64,000 bases of DNA from RYN-428 sp035551995 (GCA_035551995.1 DASZME010000096.1:1-64000); one strand, 5' to 3'. Positions 26,625-36,439 are shown, counted from the first letter of the stretch. The notes: generated by a model not told the origin, from the sequence alone. Numbers and translations are program-made.

Positions 26625-27125
26625 TTATGACTCGCCCTGTTTCATAACCCGGCGGTAGGCCTTCTCATTGATTTGCCCGCTTAGAAACTTATACGACGCC
26701 GCAAGGCGCACGACGCGGGGAATGTCTTTCTCCTGTTTATCGGCACGGAACGTCACTCGCCGCAGATCGGAATTGTCGAGAAGGTCGGCGATCTTCACCG
26801 CGCGGGCCAACGAATTACCCTTCAGCGCAACCACATAATCGGCATAGCTCACCCCCTCGGCATGCGTAAGCAGTTTCACGGCGCCGATCACGTCGCGCGG
26901 CATTCCCGCCTTGCGAAGGTCCGACGGCGTCATGCCCCCCCGCTCCAACGTGTCATGCAGCATGGCCACGCATCGCAACCGCTCATTTTGGTGGGCGTCG
27001 TCCGCCTGCGAAACGCCCAGCATGACGCGCATCACATGAACGACATATGGTTCGCCGGGAGGATCCTCGCCGCCGCGATGGGCTTTAACGGATAGATCGA
27101 TTGCCTTTTGGAGGAGACTGGTCAT
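26625..27125 (-). CDS. HD-domain hydrolase, (p)ppGpp hydrolase-like
   Basis: A 166-residue all-helical protein resembling the hydrolase domain of RelA/SpoT and small Mesh1-type enzymes. 'AIDLSVKAHRGGEDPPGEPY' and 'VVHVMRVML' correspond to the first metal-ligand helix (H in AHRG and VVHV), 'CVAMLHDTLERGG' is the HD pair, and 'RAVKIADLLDN' is the last ligand aspartate region. It has no synthetase, TGS or ACT domain, so it would only hydrolyse alarmone or a similar nucleotide (inference). Could equally be a general metal-dependent phosphohydrolase. It probably shares a transcript with cls. Confidence 0.8.
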   Translation of the reverse strand: MTSLLQKAIDLSVKAHRGGEDPPGEPYVVHVMRVMLGVSQADDAHQNERLRCVAMLHDTLERGGMTPSDLRKAGMPRDVIGAVKLLTHAEGVSYADYVVALKGNSLARAVKIADLLDNSDLRRVTFRADKQEKDIPRVVRLAASYKFLSGQINEKAYRRVMKQGES

Positions 27126-27194
27126 CGCCTGATTCTACCGACAACGTGAAATGGGCGTCTGCCGGTGTTTTTTTGGGTCGAGCCGTTGGGTCAA

Positions 27195-28595
27195 TCAAAC
27201 CAGCCCCTTGATCGGCTCCCCGCGCGTGATGGCTTCGACAAGATTCCGCGGGAGACTTGCGTCAACTCGTATCCGGCCGACGTCGACCAGCACGTGCATG
27301 ATGGTCGCCAGCAGGTCCGCCATGGAGACCGGATCGGAGGCGGGTTCGCCGCCGTCGGCGGTGGATTGGCCGATGACGCGGCCCATCTTCAGCCCGCCGC
27401 CGTAGAGCATCAGCGGAGCCAGGCCGCCCCAGTGATCGCGTCCCCCCTTGGCGTTGAGGCGCGGAGTGCGGCCCATTTCGCCGCAGCAGACCAGCAGGAT
27501 TTTCTCCGATAAGCCGCGCGATTCAACGTCCTCGATAAAAGCCGACACCGCATGATCGAACGGCGCGCCGACGTAACCCATTCCCTCGGCCACGGCGGCG
27601 TTGTTGCTGTCGGCGTGCATGTCCCACACGAAACTCGTGGTGACCGTCACAAAGCCGCACCCGCGCTCGCACAGGCGCCGGGCCATCAACAGCAGTTTGC
27701 CGAGGGTGGCGGCGTGGTCGCCGTAATGAAGATGGTTGTTCCATCGCTTGCTGATTCTGGCGCGGGGAACCAGGCTGGCCGTGTCATAACGGGCGATCGT
27801 CCGGGGATCTTCCCGGGTCAGATCAAAGGCGTCGGAGATGCCGCGACGAAGAACGTCAAACGCCTGCTCCTGAAACGCGCCCATGGCGCCGGCCTCGGCG
27901 GTGGCGTCAAGCCGCCGTTTCCAGCGGTCGATCGATTGCAGCAGCGCCCGGCGATCGTCCAATCGCGCGGGCGGCAAATTCAATCGAAGATCCGCGGCGA
28001 GGCCGCCATCGCCGCCAAGAACCAGCGGCTGATACGCGGGCCCAAGATCGCCGGTTGAAAGGAAGTTGCCGAACTCGCGAATTTCCGGCCCCGCTTCGCT
28101 CAGCACCGCGCGCGGAAAAAGCGCGACATTGTTGGGAATCGCCGTATCCGATCGCATCGGCCCGGCGATCCGCGCGTAGAGCGATCCAATGTTCGCCTTG
28201 AGCGAGTCGACGCTGACGATTGGTTTAATGTCGTGCTTGGCGTCGCCGGTGGTAAAGGAGCGGACGACGGAAAACTTGTCGGCCAACCGCGCGAGTTTTT
28301 CGAAAGTCGAACCGAAGGTGACGCCGGGGATCGTGGTTTTAACTTCTCCGGTAACGCTGCGAATGCCGACGGGAGCGGTCATCTTGGGGTCGAACGTTTC
28401 GAATTGCGATGGGCCGCCGTGCATGAACAGGAAGATGACGGATTTGTCCTGCAACGGCGAAACGCCGGGACGGGCGAGCGCGTTGAGGGCAAGCAGATCG
28501 CTGAGGGCAAGGCCGCCGAGACCAAGGCCGCCGATGCGCAGCATTTCGCGGCGGGACACAAGGTCGGCGGACTTTTCCGGAAAGAAGTGGGCCAT
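27195..28595 (-). CDS. DUF1501 protein, Tat-exported
   Basis: A 466-residue DUF1501 protein, a large planctomycete family in the alkaline phosphatase/sulfatase-like superfamily. A twin-arginine signal is clear ('VSRREMLRIGGLGLGGLAL'). The body has 'KSVIFLFMHGGPSQFETFDP', 'FVTVTTSFVWDMHADSNN' with the metal-binding D-x-H, 'VCCGEMGRTPRLNAKGGRDH' and 'WGGLAPLMLYGGGLKMG'. Members are usually encoded next to a DUF1549/DUF1553 cytochrome protein; no such partner is adjacent here. I chose the ATG at 28595 so that the signal lies near the N-terminus; an upstream in-frame ATG at 28622 adds nine residues. Periplasmic; substrate unknown. Confidence 0.92.
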   Translation of the reverse strand: MAHFFPEKSADLVSRREMLRIGGLGLGGLALSDLLALNALARPGVSPLQDKSVIFLFMHGGPSQFETFDPKMTAPVGIRSVTGEVKTTIPGVTFGSTFEKLARLADKFSVVRSFTTGDAKHDIKPIVSVDSLKANIGSLYARIAGPMRSDTAIPNNVALFPRAVLSEAGPEIREFGNFLSTGDLGPAYQPLVLGGDGGLAADLRLNLPPARLDDRRALLQSIDRWKRRLDATAEAGAMGAFQEQAFDVLRRGISDAFDLTREDPRTIARYDTASLVPRARISKRWNNHLHYGDHAATLGKLLLMARRLCERGCGFVTVTTSFVWDMHADSNNAAVAEGMGYVGAPFDHAVSAFIEDVESRGLSEKILLVCCGEMGRTPRLNAKGGRDHWGGLAPLMLYGGGLKMGRVIGQSTADGGEPASDPVSMADLLATIMHVLVDVGRIRVDASLPRNLVEAITRGEPIKGLV

Positions 28596-28790
28596 GGATG
28601 CACGGAGAGGCAAGCCTCTCAATTAGAAATACCGGCATCGCGAAGAACGGTTGCGGCCGCGTATCGCGACGACCGCCGTGCCCTTCCCGGCGGTAATCAA
28701 ACTTGGCGATAAAAACAGACTTCTGGACCATGCGCGTAGCCATTTGCCATTTTCCTTCGGCCCCGCTATGTCTCTTCGTCCCCATTTCGT

Positions 28791-28804
28791 GTAATTTACG
28801 ATGA
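28791..28804 (+). promoter_or_regulatory. Shared GTAATTTA-GATG box, copy 1
   Basis: GTAATTTACGATGA lies 26 bases before the radical SAM gene start. An almost identical 14-mer, GTAATTTATGATGG, occurs at 36426-36439 before the second DUF1501 gene; each is preceded by TTTCG. Possibly an extended -10 of one sigma factor. Two copies are too few to be sure. Confidence 0.25.
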
Positions 28805-28829
28805 CAACCGTCCTTACCCGGAGCGACAA

Positions 28830-30686
28830 ATGGAATTGCCGAGACGTGCGCGCGGAGATGAACTGCTTCAAGCAGGTGAGTTGACGAGCCTTCGCGCGCG
28901 CCTTCGGCAAATCGCGCCGCGCCACGATCTCGTGACCGTCATCGCCTGTGCGTTCGATCACCGGACGCGAATGCTCCCTTTCATCTATGCCGACACGCGC
29001 ATGGCGCCGGCGGGCGTGCGGTCGATCGGATCGGCTATGGTGGATTCGGGCTTTGAGAAAACGCGCATCGTGCTTCAGCAGTGGAACAAGCAATTTAAGC
29101 CGTCGCGGATGCAACTGGACGGGCGCGTCCCTGACCTGTTCATGATCTCGAGCATGGGCCTGCATTCGGATCAATGCCTGGAGATGATTCGAGACGCCAA
29201 GCGGATCGATCCGGGTCATCGCCCGCTCATTATCGCCGGCGGGCCTCATGCGGTGTATCAGCCGTTCGATTTATTCAGCGCCGATCCCGCCGACGACTTC
29301 AGCGCCGACGTGGTGGTGACAGGCGAAGAGTTTGTCCTTCTCAGCCTGATCGAAGCGATTCTTTCGGTTCGCGCCAGCGGCGAATCGATGCGATCGGCCT
29401 TCGTGCGCGCTCGCGACGGCGGCGCGCTGAGCGGCATCGCCGGTCTGGTGTACGCCCGCGGGAACAAAGACGGCATGCCGGAGGAACTGATCGACACCGG
29501 CATCCAGCGCCTCGTCGGCGATCTGGATGAAATGGCCGATTCGGTTCTCGGTTATCGCCTGCTCGAGCCGCCGAGCAATCGGGGCACGCTTGGATCGCAG
29601 GCGCTGGCGGCGGGCCGCGTGCGCAAGCTCAGCCCGATCAGTTCCGTCGTTCTCACCTTCGGCTGCAAGTTCGCCTGTCCCTACTGCCCGATTCCCGCCT
29701 ATAACCAGCGGCAACATCGCGTGAAGAGCAGCGCACGGATCGCCGAGGAACTGTGGCGGTTGAATAAGGAATACGGCCTGAAATATTTCTTCGGCGCCGA
29801 CGACAATTTCTTCAATAATAAAGCCCGCACGCTCGACATCGTCCAGACGCTCGCGTCGGCGAATTTTGACGGCGTCGATCTTCGCCGCAAGGTTCGCTGG
29901 CATACCGAGGTAACCGTTCACGACACGCTTTTGATGAAGGAACATCTGCCGCTCGTGCATGATTCGGGTTGCCGGGCGCTATGGCTCGGCGTGGAAGACA
30001 TGACCGCCACGCTGGTCAACAAGGGCCAGAGCGTCGAGAAAACCAAGGATGCGTTCGGCAGCCTTCGCAGCAACGGCATCTGCCCCATGCCGATGATGAT
30101 GCACCACGACTCGCAGCCGCTCTATTCCCGTAAGGGGAATTATGGCTTGCTCAACCAGATCAAGGTGCTGCGGAAGGCCGGCGCCGTTTCGTTGCAGGTA
30201 TTGATGATGACCCCGTCCGCCGGGACCAAGCTCTATGAATCCGCCTTCACCACCGGCCAGGTATTCAAAAGCGTCGGGGGCCGTCCGGTCGATCCGCATA
30301 TGTACGACGGCAACTACGTCATCGCGTCCAATCACAAGCACCCGTGGCTAAAGCAGCTGAACATGCTGTGCGGCTATGCGTCTTTTTACAATCCCGTGTG
30401 GCTGATCGCGGCGTTGGTGGGAAAGCGAAGCAAGGTTTCCGCCAAGGCCGCCGGGATGCAGGTGGTGGGGATGCTGGGGCTCATCCAGACGATCCGCCGG
30501 ACGGCGACGTGGGCGGTGCGGCTGATGTTCGGAAAAATCGATCGGCTGACCCATTCGCCGCAAAGCCCGCTGCCGATGCGCAGCTTGGAAGGCGAAACCG
30601 CCTGCCACGCCCCCGCGCCGATCAGCCTGACCATCTCGGCGGGCGTGCGAAAAGGCAATCGCTTAAGTTTGCCGGTCGCGGGATAA
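28830..30686 (+). CDS. B12-binding domain radical SAM protein
   Basis: A 618-residue radical SAM enzyme. The N-terminal 200 residues form a cobalamin-binding-type Rossmann region ('PDLFMISSMGLHSDQCLEMI', 'GHRPLIIAGGPHAVYQPFD', 'DVVVTGEEFVLLSLIEAIL'). The 4Fe-4S site is 'LTFGCKFACPYCPIPAYNQR' with C279, C283 and C286 (C-x3-C-x2-C). It then has 'KYFFGADDNFFNNK', 'WHTEVTVHDTLLMKEHLP', 'CRALWLGVEDMTATLVNKGQ' and 'LMMTPSAGTKLYE', as in BchE-like and hopanoid-modifying families. The C-terminal 130 residues hold hydrophobic helices ('PVWLIAALVG', 'MQVVGMLGLIQTI'), suggesting membrane association and a lipid-like substrate (inference). GGAG lies eight bases before the ATG. It stands alone, divergent from DUF1501. 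Confidence 0.88.
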   Translation: MELPRRARGDELLQAGELTSLRARLRQIAPRHDLVTVIACAFDHRTRMLPFIYADTRMAPAGVRSIGSAMVDSGFEKTRIVLQQWNKQFKPSRMQLDGRVPDLFMISSMGLHSDQCLEMIRDAKRIDPGHRPLIIAGGPHAVYQPFDLFSADPADDFSADVVVTGEEFVLLSLIEAILSVRASGESMRSAFVRARDGGALSGIAGLVYARGNKDGMPEELIDTGIQRLVGDLDEMADSVLGYRLLEPPSNRGTLGSQALAAGRVRKLSPISSVVLTFGCKFACPYCPIPAYNQRQHRVKSSARIAEELWRLNKEYGLKYFFGADDNFFNNKARTLDIVQTLASANFDGVDLRRKVRWHTEVTVHDTLLMKEHLPLVHDSGCRALWLGVEDMTATLVNKGQSVEKTKDAFGSLRSNGICPMPMMMHHDSQPLYSRKGNYGLLNQIKVLRKAGAVSLQVLMMTPSAGTKLYESAFTTGQVFKSVGGRPVDPHMYDGNYVIASNHKHPWLKQLNMLCGYASFYNPVWLIAALVGKRSKVSAKAAGMQVVGMLGLIQTIRRTATWAVRLMFGKIDRLTHSPQSPLPMRSLEGETACHAPAPISLTISAGVRKGNRLSLPVAG

Positions 30687-30795
30687 ACGCATTCATAACC
30701 GGAAGCGAGAACACGCGCTCACGCTTTGATTCCGCGCCGACTCCCCCGCTCCTGACGTTATAAGTTGCAGCCGCGGCTCGTGATAAAATATCGTC

Positions 30796-33700
30796 TTACC
30801 TCTTCACCTTGCTCAACGATAGATATTCCAGCAGGTCGGCGACCTCCTTCTCCGGCAGCGCTTCCAACCCCTCCGGCATAATCCCCTTGTCCGTCGGCTT
30901 CAGGATCAGAATATCGTCCCGCAGGATATGATGAAGCTGCCCCGCCGAGTCCATGATTTCCACGTTGGTTCGGCTCTCGGAGTAGATTCGCCCCGAGACG
31001 ACGTCATCCTTGGTTTTGACGATCCACTGCTTGTATGTGCCTTCCACATTGCGATTGGGATCTAAAATCTGCAACAAAATATCGATCTTGGGGCGAACAC
31101 CGACGCCGGTAAGTTCCGGTCCGACCTTCCCGCCCTTTTCGCCGAGGGTGTGGCAGACCATGCACGTTTTCTCGAAGACCGCTTTGCCGTTAGCCGCGTT
31201 GCCCGGTTCGTCGGCGATATGGATAAACTTCTTGACGATGGCGGCACGATCCGCGCTTGGGGCGCCGCCGGTGGATTTTTGGAGTTTCCGCGCACGATTG
31301 GCGAACTCGGCGTCGGGGTTGCTCGTCAATGCCTGCCACTGTTGCGGCAGCATCTCTTTCGCGCTCACCTTTCCCGCAGCGATCGCGTCCAGCAACGCTC
31401 CCGTCCAGGCCGAGCGCCGGAGCATCAGACTCAACGCGGCCTTCTGCGCCGTCGGCGTCATCCGCGGCCACCGCGAAATAAGCGACGCGGGGACAGCGGC
31501 CATATGACTGTCTCCCAGCGCCTCGAGAATCCCAAGCTGCACATCCGGCGGCGTCGTTGGGGAAATCTGATTCAGCAATAATTCGACGGTCGGCGCCTCA
31601 TCCATCGCCGCCACCAGCCGCCGGGCGGAGTCGGCGCGTTTGGCGGCGTCGAGCGCCGCGTCGGCGACTTGCTTACGGAGCGCATCGACAACCGCCGCCG
31701 ATTGTTCAGGAAACAGATCCCGCCGCCCCCACCGGCCCGCCAGCGAAAGCAGTCGATCTTTTGCCGCTTCAGGAAGCGATTTCATGACCTCGTGCAGTTC
31801 GTTCACGTCCGCGTCGGACAGTTTGGGCGCGGCGTTGTCCGGCCAGTTGGCCGCAAGACCCTTGACGACCATCGCGCTCAAAAGCGGATCGATTCCCTTC
31901 ATAGAAGACAAAAGCGAAACCACCGAGTCCGCCGGTCCTCGGCGGGCGTATTGGGCCAGCGCCACCGCCGCCACGCGCCCTTCCTTCCCCGGCATTCCGG
32001 CGGCGGCGGATTGGCCGCGTTCCAGTTCGATGTCGTCGTACCACGCGGTTCCCGTGGAATGACCCCATCCGCCGAACAGGCAATTGACGCTCACGCGATC
32101 GAGCTTGCCGCTGTTGAAAGTCAGCTCGACTTTTGTCCAATCGTTGGTGCCGGTCACCGGCGCCGTTTTGTAATCGGTCAGATGAAGGTTCAACAAGGCG
32201 CCCTGCGCGCCCTTGATGTCCTGCGTCTTGATCCAGCCGGACAACGTGTAACTGGTGAACGGTTCGACTGGAATATCGACGAACAGGCTGGTATCCGAAC
32301 CTGCCGTGGAAGAAATCTTCAGGCAATGGTCGCTGATATGGCCGGGCTGGACGATCTCGTGCTCGGCAATGCCGTTGTAGTGGCGAATCTTCCACGCCTG
32401 CGGCATGCCTTTGGAATCCAGTTGCTCAAAGCCGGGATCGGGAATCAAATTTTCATGCTTCACGACCGGCGGCGCGCCGGAAGGGGCCGCGGCGGCGCCG
32501 GGATGGGCGGCGAAAAGCGCCTTGAGGAAGCCGGCGCCGTGGGCGCATGCGGCTATGGAAGCGGCATCGTTCAGCCAGCGGTCTTCGTCATCGCGCTTGT
32601 CGGCGAGACTCGAATAAATCGCCTGCCCCGCCAGATCCGATTCGGAATCTTCCGCCAGCGCCAGCAGCGCCGCCTTGCGGACCTGCGCATCGGAATCCAA
32701 TAATAATTTGGCGTTGAGAATCGACGCGACGGCGGCGTCGTTTCGAGGAAGAACTTCAACCGCCGCCTTGCGCACGGCCGCGGATTTGTGCTTGAGCGCG
32801 CGGGTTGCGGCCGCGATGGCGTCGGCGTTATCTCCTGTCAGGGCGCCGAGGCCCTGAAGCGTCCAGAGGGCATGGATGACGGCGGTGTTAAGCCCGATCG
32901 AATCAACCGACGGGTCGGCGGCCAGGGCGATCAGCGCGGGGATTACCGATTTGTCCCCCTTCTCCACCAGCAGGCGCTGGGCGTGCATTCGCCACAGAAG
33001 ATTATCGCTGCCCAAAGCCGCCACAAGTTGTTTTGACGTGGCGCCGGCAAGATCGTATTGGACCGACGGCGAGCCCTCCTTCCAGATAATCCGGTAGATT
33101 CGGCCATGACGGTGATCGCGGAGCGGCGTTTCGTACGCGCCGCCTCTGCCGGTGGTCAGCCCTTTGGGCGTTGGGTTATGCTGGACGATAAAATTGTACC
33201 AGTCGATCATCCAGACGGCGCCGTCGGGGCCGACCATGGCGGCGATGGGCGCGGTCCATTCGTCGTCGCTGGCCGCGAGATTAAAGTGATTGCGCGTCGC
33301 GTACCCGCCGCCTTTGGGCTCAAGCTCAAACTGTCCGAGTAGATGGCCCGTCGGCTCGGCGACGAACGCGATGTGATTCCAATACCATTTTGGGAAACTC
33401 CGGGCGGTGTAAATCTCATGGCCTGTGCCGGCGGTGTAGGCGCCGAAACAGTCGACCTGCCGGATATTCGCGACCACGGGCCAGAAATGCGGCGTGTCGC
33501 AGATCATCTCCAGCCGGCCGCTGGTCATCCCTTTAACCTGCTCGTAATAGCGATTGGGAATCGGCAGATACCAGCTTGGATTGTTGTTCGCGGTCGATCC
33601 AAAAATCTGATTGTCTTCGGTCAGGCCAAAGCCCCAGGTGTTATTCGTGGTCGATCCGAGAAACTCAAATTTTTCCACCTCGACGTCGTTGGAGTTATCA

Positions 33701-35100
33701 GTACGTTTTTTTGAGGTGAGCTTGAAGCGATAGCATCCCTGGCCGAAGGAGAATTTTTCCCCGGCTATTTCGCCGTGGAAACCGGAATACCCGACGGACC
33801 CGTAGATCCAATTATCAAAGCCGTAGTGGAGATTGGACGGGCCGGCGTGGGTATCGCCCGTGCCCCAGCCGTGGATGAGGGTTTTGCGGACATTGGCGTG
33901 GCCGCTGCCGGTCGAATCCTGAAGATAAAGCGTGTCGGGGGCTTGTTGAACGAGCAAACCGCCGTGGGCGAAGGCGATCGAGGTGGGGATGGAGAGCTTG
34001 TCGGCGAAGACGGTGAATGTGTCCATCACGCCGTCGTTTTTGCTGCTTTGGCAGAGGGTGATCTGGTCATGACCTTCGCCGGCCGGTTGCAGGTTGTTGG
34101 GATAATCGAGCGTTTCGGAAATCCAGAGCCGGCCGCGTTCGTCAAAGGCCATGCAGATCGGCTTTTTGATCTGCGGGTCGGAGCAGACCAATTTCACGTC
34201 AAAACCGGGGGAGACGATGATGTGCTTGATCGATTCCTCGGCGGAAACGGGAAATTGCATCTCTCCCCTGGGGGCGCCGACCGATCCTTTGCCAGGAATA
34301 TAAACCGCGATGTCGGCCTGTGTATAAGTGAATGGGCTCGGCGCCGGCTTCTGATCCAGCGCCCAATCGCCCGCCGACCAGCGGATTCCGCGTTCCAGCA
34401 ACGCCTGAAAATTTTCGTTGCCCCACGTTTTTTGATCGTGACCCCAGGCGGTGTAAAAGACCCGGCCCTTGCCTTGGTTTCTGACCCATGTGTACGGCTC
34501 TTTGTGGTCGCCTTCAACGCGGTAGCCAAGAATCGTGCGGCCTTCATCATTGTGCATGGTATGAACGTAGGTTTCATCCCAGCTATCGATCGGCTTCAAT
34601 CCCTTTTCGACGGGATGGTCCGGCTGAACGATCGTCTCCTTAAATGTACCGGTGCTGTGGCTCTTGAAGCGGGCGCCGCAGACGGCGGTGAGTTTGGGGG
34701 AATTCAAGAAGCAATTCGATCCGCAGTGGATAACCGAGTACCCATGCCCGCCTTCCACAAAATCCAAAACCGCCTTCTCCTGCGACGGCGCGATGCGATC
34801 GATGTTGGCGTACAACATCAGCACGTCATAGCGGCCGAGCGTTTGCGCGTTCAGATCCGAAACCTGATCAGTGTAAGTGACGTCGATCCCGCGCTGCGCG
34901 AAAATCGAATAAATCTGCCGGCATCGCTCCATCGGCTCGTGATGCCCATTATCGCCGAGAAACATCACCTTCACCCGGCGCACAACCGCGGGGCCGCCCG
35001 TCGCGTCGGCCCCGCGCGCCGACCCGGAGACGACCATCGCGGAAAGCACGATAAGGCAAAAACGAGATAAATATCGAGCGCTGAATTTGAAATTTTGCAT
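30796..35100 (-). CDS. ThuA - PVC dehydrogenase - CBM - heme fusion
   Basis: A 1434-residue secreted multidomain protein. It has a signal peptide (about 1-30, 'FCLIVLSAMVVSGSARG'). A ThuA-like glutamine amidotransferase-fold domain spans about 42-247 ('VKVMFLGDNGHHEPMERC', 'MLYANIDRIAPSQEKAVLDF', 'PVEKGLKPIDSWDETYVHTM', 'VRNQGKGRVFYTAWGHDQKT'). The propeller dehydrogenase domain is at about 280-720 ('FDVKLVCSDPQIKKPICMAF', 'GPDGAVWMIDWYNFIVQH') and HEAT-like repeats at about 730-870. A jelly-roll carbohydrate-binding-type domain follows at about 885-1035 ('LIPDPGFEQLDSKGMPQAW', 'AWYDDIELERGQ'). More helices and the cytochrome c domain come last, with CMVCH at about 1313-1317. The architecture fits periplasmic oxidation of a polysaccharide-derived sugar with electron transfer to heme; substrate unknown. 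Confidence 0.9.
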   Translation of the reverse strand: MQNFKFSARYLSRFCLIVLSAMVVSGSARGADATGGPAVVRRVKVMFLGDNGHHEPMERCRQIYSIFAQRGIDVTYTDQVSDLNAQTLGRYDVLMLYANIDRIAPSQEKAVLDFVEGGHGYSVIHCGSNCFLNSPKLTAVCGARFKSHSTGTFKETIVQPDHPVEKGLKPIDSWDETYVHTMHNDEGRTILGYRVEGDHKEPYTWVRNQGKGRVFYTAWGHDQKTWGNENFQALLERGIRWSAGDWALDQKPAPSPFTYTQADIAVYIPGKGSVGAPRGEMQFPVSAEESIKHIIVSPGFDVKLVCSDPQIKKPICMAFDERGRLWISETLDYPNNLQPAGEGHDQITLCQSSKNDGVMDTFTVFADKLSIPTSIAFAHGGLLVQQAPDTLYLQDSTGSGHANVRKTLIHGWGTGDTHAGPSNLHYGFDNWIYGSVGYSGFHGEIAGEKFSFGQGCYRFKLTSKKRTDNSNDVEVEKFEFLGSTTNNTWGFGLTEDNQIFGSTANNNPSWYLPIPNRYYEQVKGMTSGRLEMICDTPHFWPVVANIRQVDCFGAYTAGTGHEIYTARSFPKWYWNHIAFVAEPTGHLLGQFELEPKGGGYATRNHFNLAASDDEWTAPIAAMVGPDGAVWMIDWYNFIVQHNPTPKGLTTGRGGAYETPLRDHRHGRIYRIIWKEGSPSVQYDLAGATSKQLVAALGSDNLLWRMHAQRLLVEKGDKSVIPALIALAADPSVDSIGLNTAVIHALWTLQGLGALTGDNADAIAAATRALKHKSAAVRKAAVEVLPRNDAAVASILNAKLLLDSDAQVRKAALLALAEDSESDLAGQAIYSSLADKRDDEDRWLNDAASIAACAHGAGFLKALFAAHPGAAAAPSGAPPVVKHENLIPDPGFEQLDSKGMPQAWKIRHYNGIAEHEIVQPGHISDHCLKISSTAGSDTSLFVDIPVEPFTSYTLSGWIKTQDIKGAQGALLNLHLTDYKTAPVTGTNDWTKVELTFNSGKLDRVSVNCLFGGWGHSTGTAWYDDIELERGQSAAAGMPGKEGRVAAVALAQYARRGPADSVVSLLSSMKGIDPLLSAMVVKGLAANWPDNAAPKLSDADVNELHEVMKSLPEAAKDRLLSLAGRWGRRDLFPEQSAAVVDALRKQVADAALDAAKRADSARRLVAAMDEAPTVELLLNQISPTTPPDVQLGILEALGDSHMAAVPASLISRWPRMTPTAQKAALSLMLRRSAWTGALLDAIAAGKVSAKEMLPQQWQALTSNPDAEFANRARKLQKSTGGAPSADRAAIVKKFIHIADEPGNAANGKAVFEKTCMVCHTLGEKGGKVGPELTGVGVRPKIDILLQILDPNRNVEGTYKQWIVKTKDDVVSGRIYSESRTNVEIMDSAGQLHHILRDDILILKPTDKGIMPEGLEALPEKEVADLLEYLSLSKVKR

Positions 35101-35749
35101 GAGTTTGAAATCGCGAAGAAGCGCCGGCTTTGCAATCGAGCGGCGCGCCGCCGTCGACCCTCATTCATACTGAGCGAAACGAAAGTAGTTGGCATGCATC
35201 GCGGCGATATACACTCGGCACCTGCGCGAATTTCCGGGAAGAGCCGTCTTATCGCCGAACCGGACGTAAACGCTTGGCATCCCGCAGGGGTGGGCGTATG
35301 CGTCGATACTGTCCGCCAAATTGGCGAAACGCAAATGAACACAAACTTAGCTTGCGCTTTTACCGCAGATTGGTCATTGCATCTTTCATCGAGACCAGCG
35401 ACACATCCACGCCCCGGATTCCCGAGCCCGCTCCACGAGTAATCTCAAATTGCACGTTGAAAATGGGGAAGATCCCGGCCCGGACGGTCATGGGCGTTCA
35501 GAAGGAGGTGCTGGCGTTCGTTCTGCTGTACAATTTGATCCGCAAAGCCGATTCGTGCACGCCCCGATGCGAACTGAGATTATGATGGGCCTTGCGTCGG
35601 CGGCATTGTGGCCAGACGCCTGTGCTACGAAAAGAGCTCTCAGGTTCGGTGCGGATTCTAAAAAAATAGAGCGGCGCGTCGTCGCGAAAAGCTGTTTTTA
35701 GCGGATGAGCGTGTGCGCGTGGGGGCGTTTTTTTTGCGAAGGAATTCAT
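35101..35749. other. Large divergent intergenic region
   Basis: About 650 bases between the divergent ThuA fusion and pyrE. Several short frames are open but none has a ribosome binding site or protein-like composition. I saw no repeat, RNA gene or strong hairpin. It should hold both promoters; an A-rich block (TCTAAAAAAATAG, near 35657) before pyrE is the most promoter-like stretch. Confidence 0.35.
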
Positions 35750-36334
35750 GTGGCCAGACATCCAAAATTAGCCAAATTGATCGAGCAAAAGTCGCTTCGG
35801 CGAGGAAATTTCACCCTCGCCAGCGGCAAGACCTCAACCTACTACATCGACGGAAAGCTGACGTCGATGGACCCCGAAGGCGCCGCCGCCATCGCCGAGG
35901 CGATCTTCGCCGAGATCGCGAACCTTCCGATCGACGCCATCGGCGGAATGGACATGGGGGCGACGCCGATCATCGGCGCCGTCGCGCTGCAAGGGTTTCG
36001 CAGCGGCCGCCCCCTTCCCACTTTCGTGGTGCGCAAGGACGTGAAGGGTCACGGAACGATGAAAAAAATCGAAGGCCCGCTGCCCGCCACGCCGTGCAAC
36101 GTGGTGATCATCGACGATGTCGTCACCACCGGCGGTTCGATCCTCTCGGCCATCGACGCGGTAACCGCCGCCGGGCATCACGTTCTCCTGGCGATCTCGC
36201 TTCTGGATCGACACGCCGGCGCCGTCGAAGCGCTCGCCGCCAGAGGCATCCCCTATCAGCCGTTGGCGATTCTCGAAGACATCGGCGTCTCAAGCACGCC
36301 GACCCGCCCAGGCGCCGACGTCGGCGTTGGCTGA
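35750..36334 (+). CDS. pyrE: Orotate phosphoribosyltransferase
   Basis: Makes orotidine monophosphate from orotate and PRPP in pyrimidine synthesis. The 194-residue protein has 'SLRRGNFTLASGKTSTYYID' with the conserved FxLxSGxxS..Y.D pattern, 'IGGMDMGATPIIGAVAL', 'TFVVRKDVKGHGTMKKIEG' with the PRPP-contacting K-x-H-G loop, and the signature 'NVVIIDDVVTTGGSILSAI'. I choose the GTG at 35750, which has AAGGAA six bases upstream; an in-frame start at 35705 would add a Cys/Trp-rich stretch unlike the family. It stands alone. Confidence 0.93.
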   Translation: MARHPKLAKLIEQKSLRRGNFTLASGKTSTYYIDGKLTSMDPEGAAAIAEAIFAEIANLPIDAIGGMDMGATPIIGAVALQGFRSGRPLPTFVVRKDVKGHGTMKKIEGPLPATPCNVVIIDDVVTTGGSILSAIDAVTAAGHHVLLAISLLDRHAGAVEALAARGIPYQPLAILEDIGVSSTPTRPGADVGVG

Positions 36335-36425
36335 CGCGCGCGTGAAGTTCGCTCGCGTTGGCCAAATCGATCGGGCGCCTCGCTTCCCACGGCTTGGACG
36401 CAAGCAACGGCTTTCGTCTTTTCGG

Positions 36426-36439
36426 GTAATTTATGATGG
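36426..36439 (+). promoter_or_regulatory. Shared GTAATTTA-GATG box, copy 2
   Basis: GTAATTTATGATGG lies 87 bases before the second DUF1501 gene and matches the box at 28791-28804 in 12 of 14 positions. The spacer between pyrE and this gene (36335-36525) is otherwise featureless. Confidence 0.25.

Noticed and set aside
33775..35070. 431-codon open frame opposite the ThuA fusion
   Set aside because: Same reason; the opposite strand has clear ThuA and dehydrogenase motifs.
35130..35585. 151-codon frame in the gap before pyrE
   Set aside because: No ribosome binding site, odd composition, overlaps other equally weak frames.
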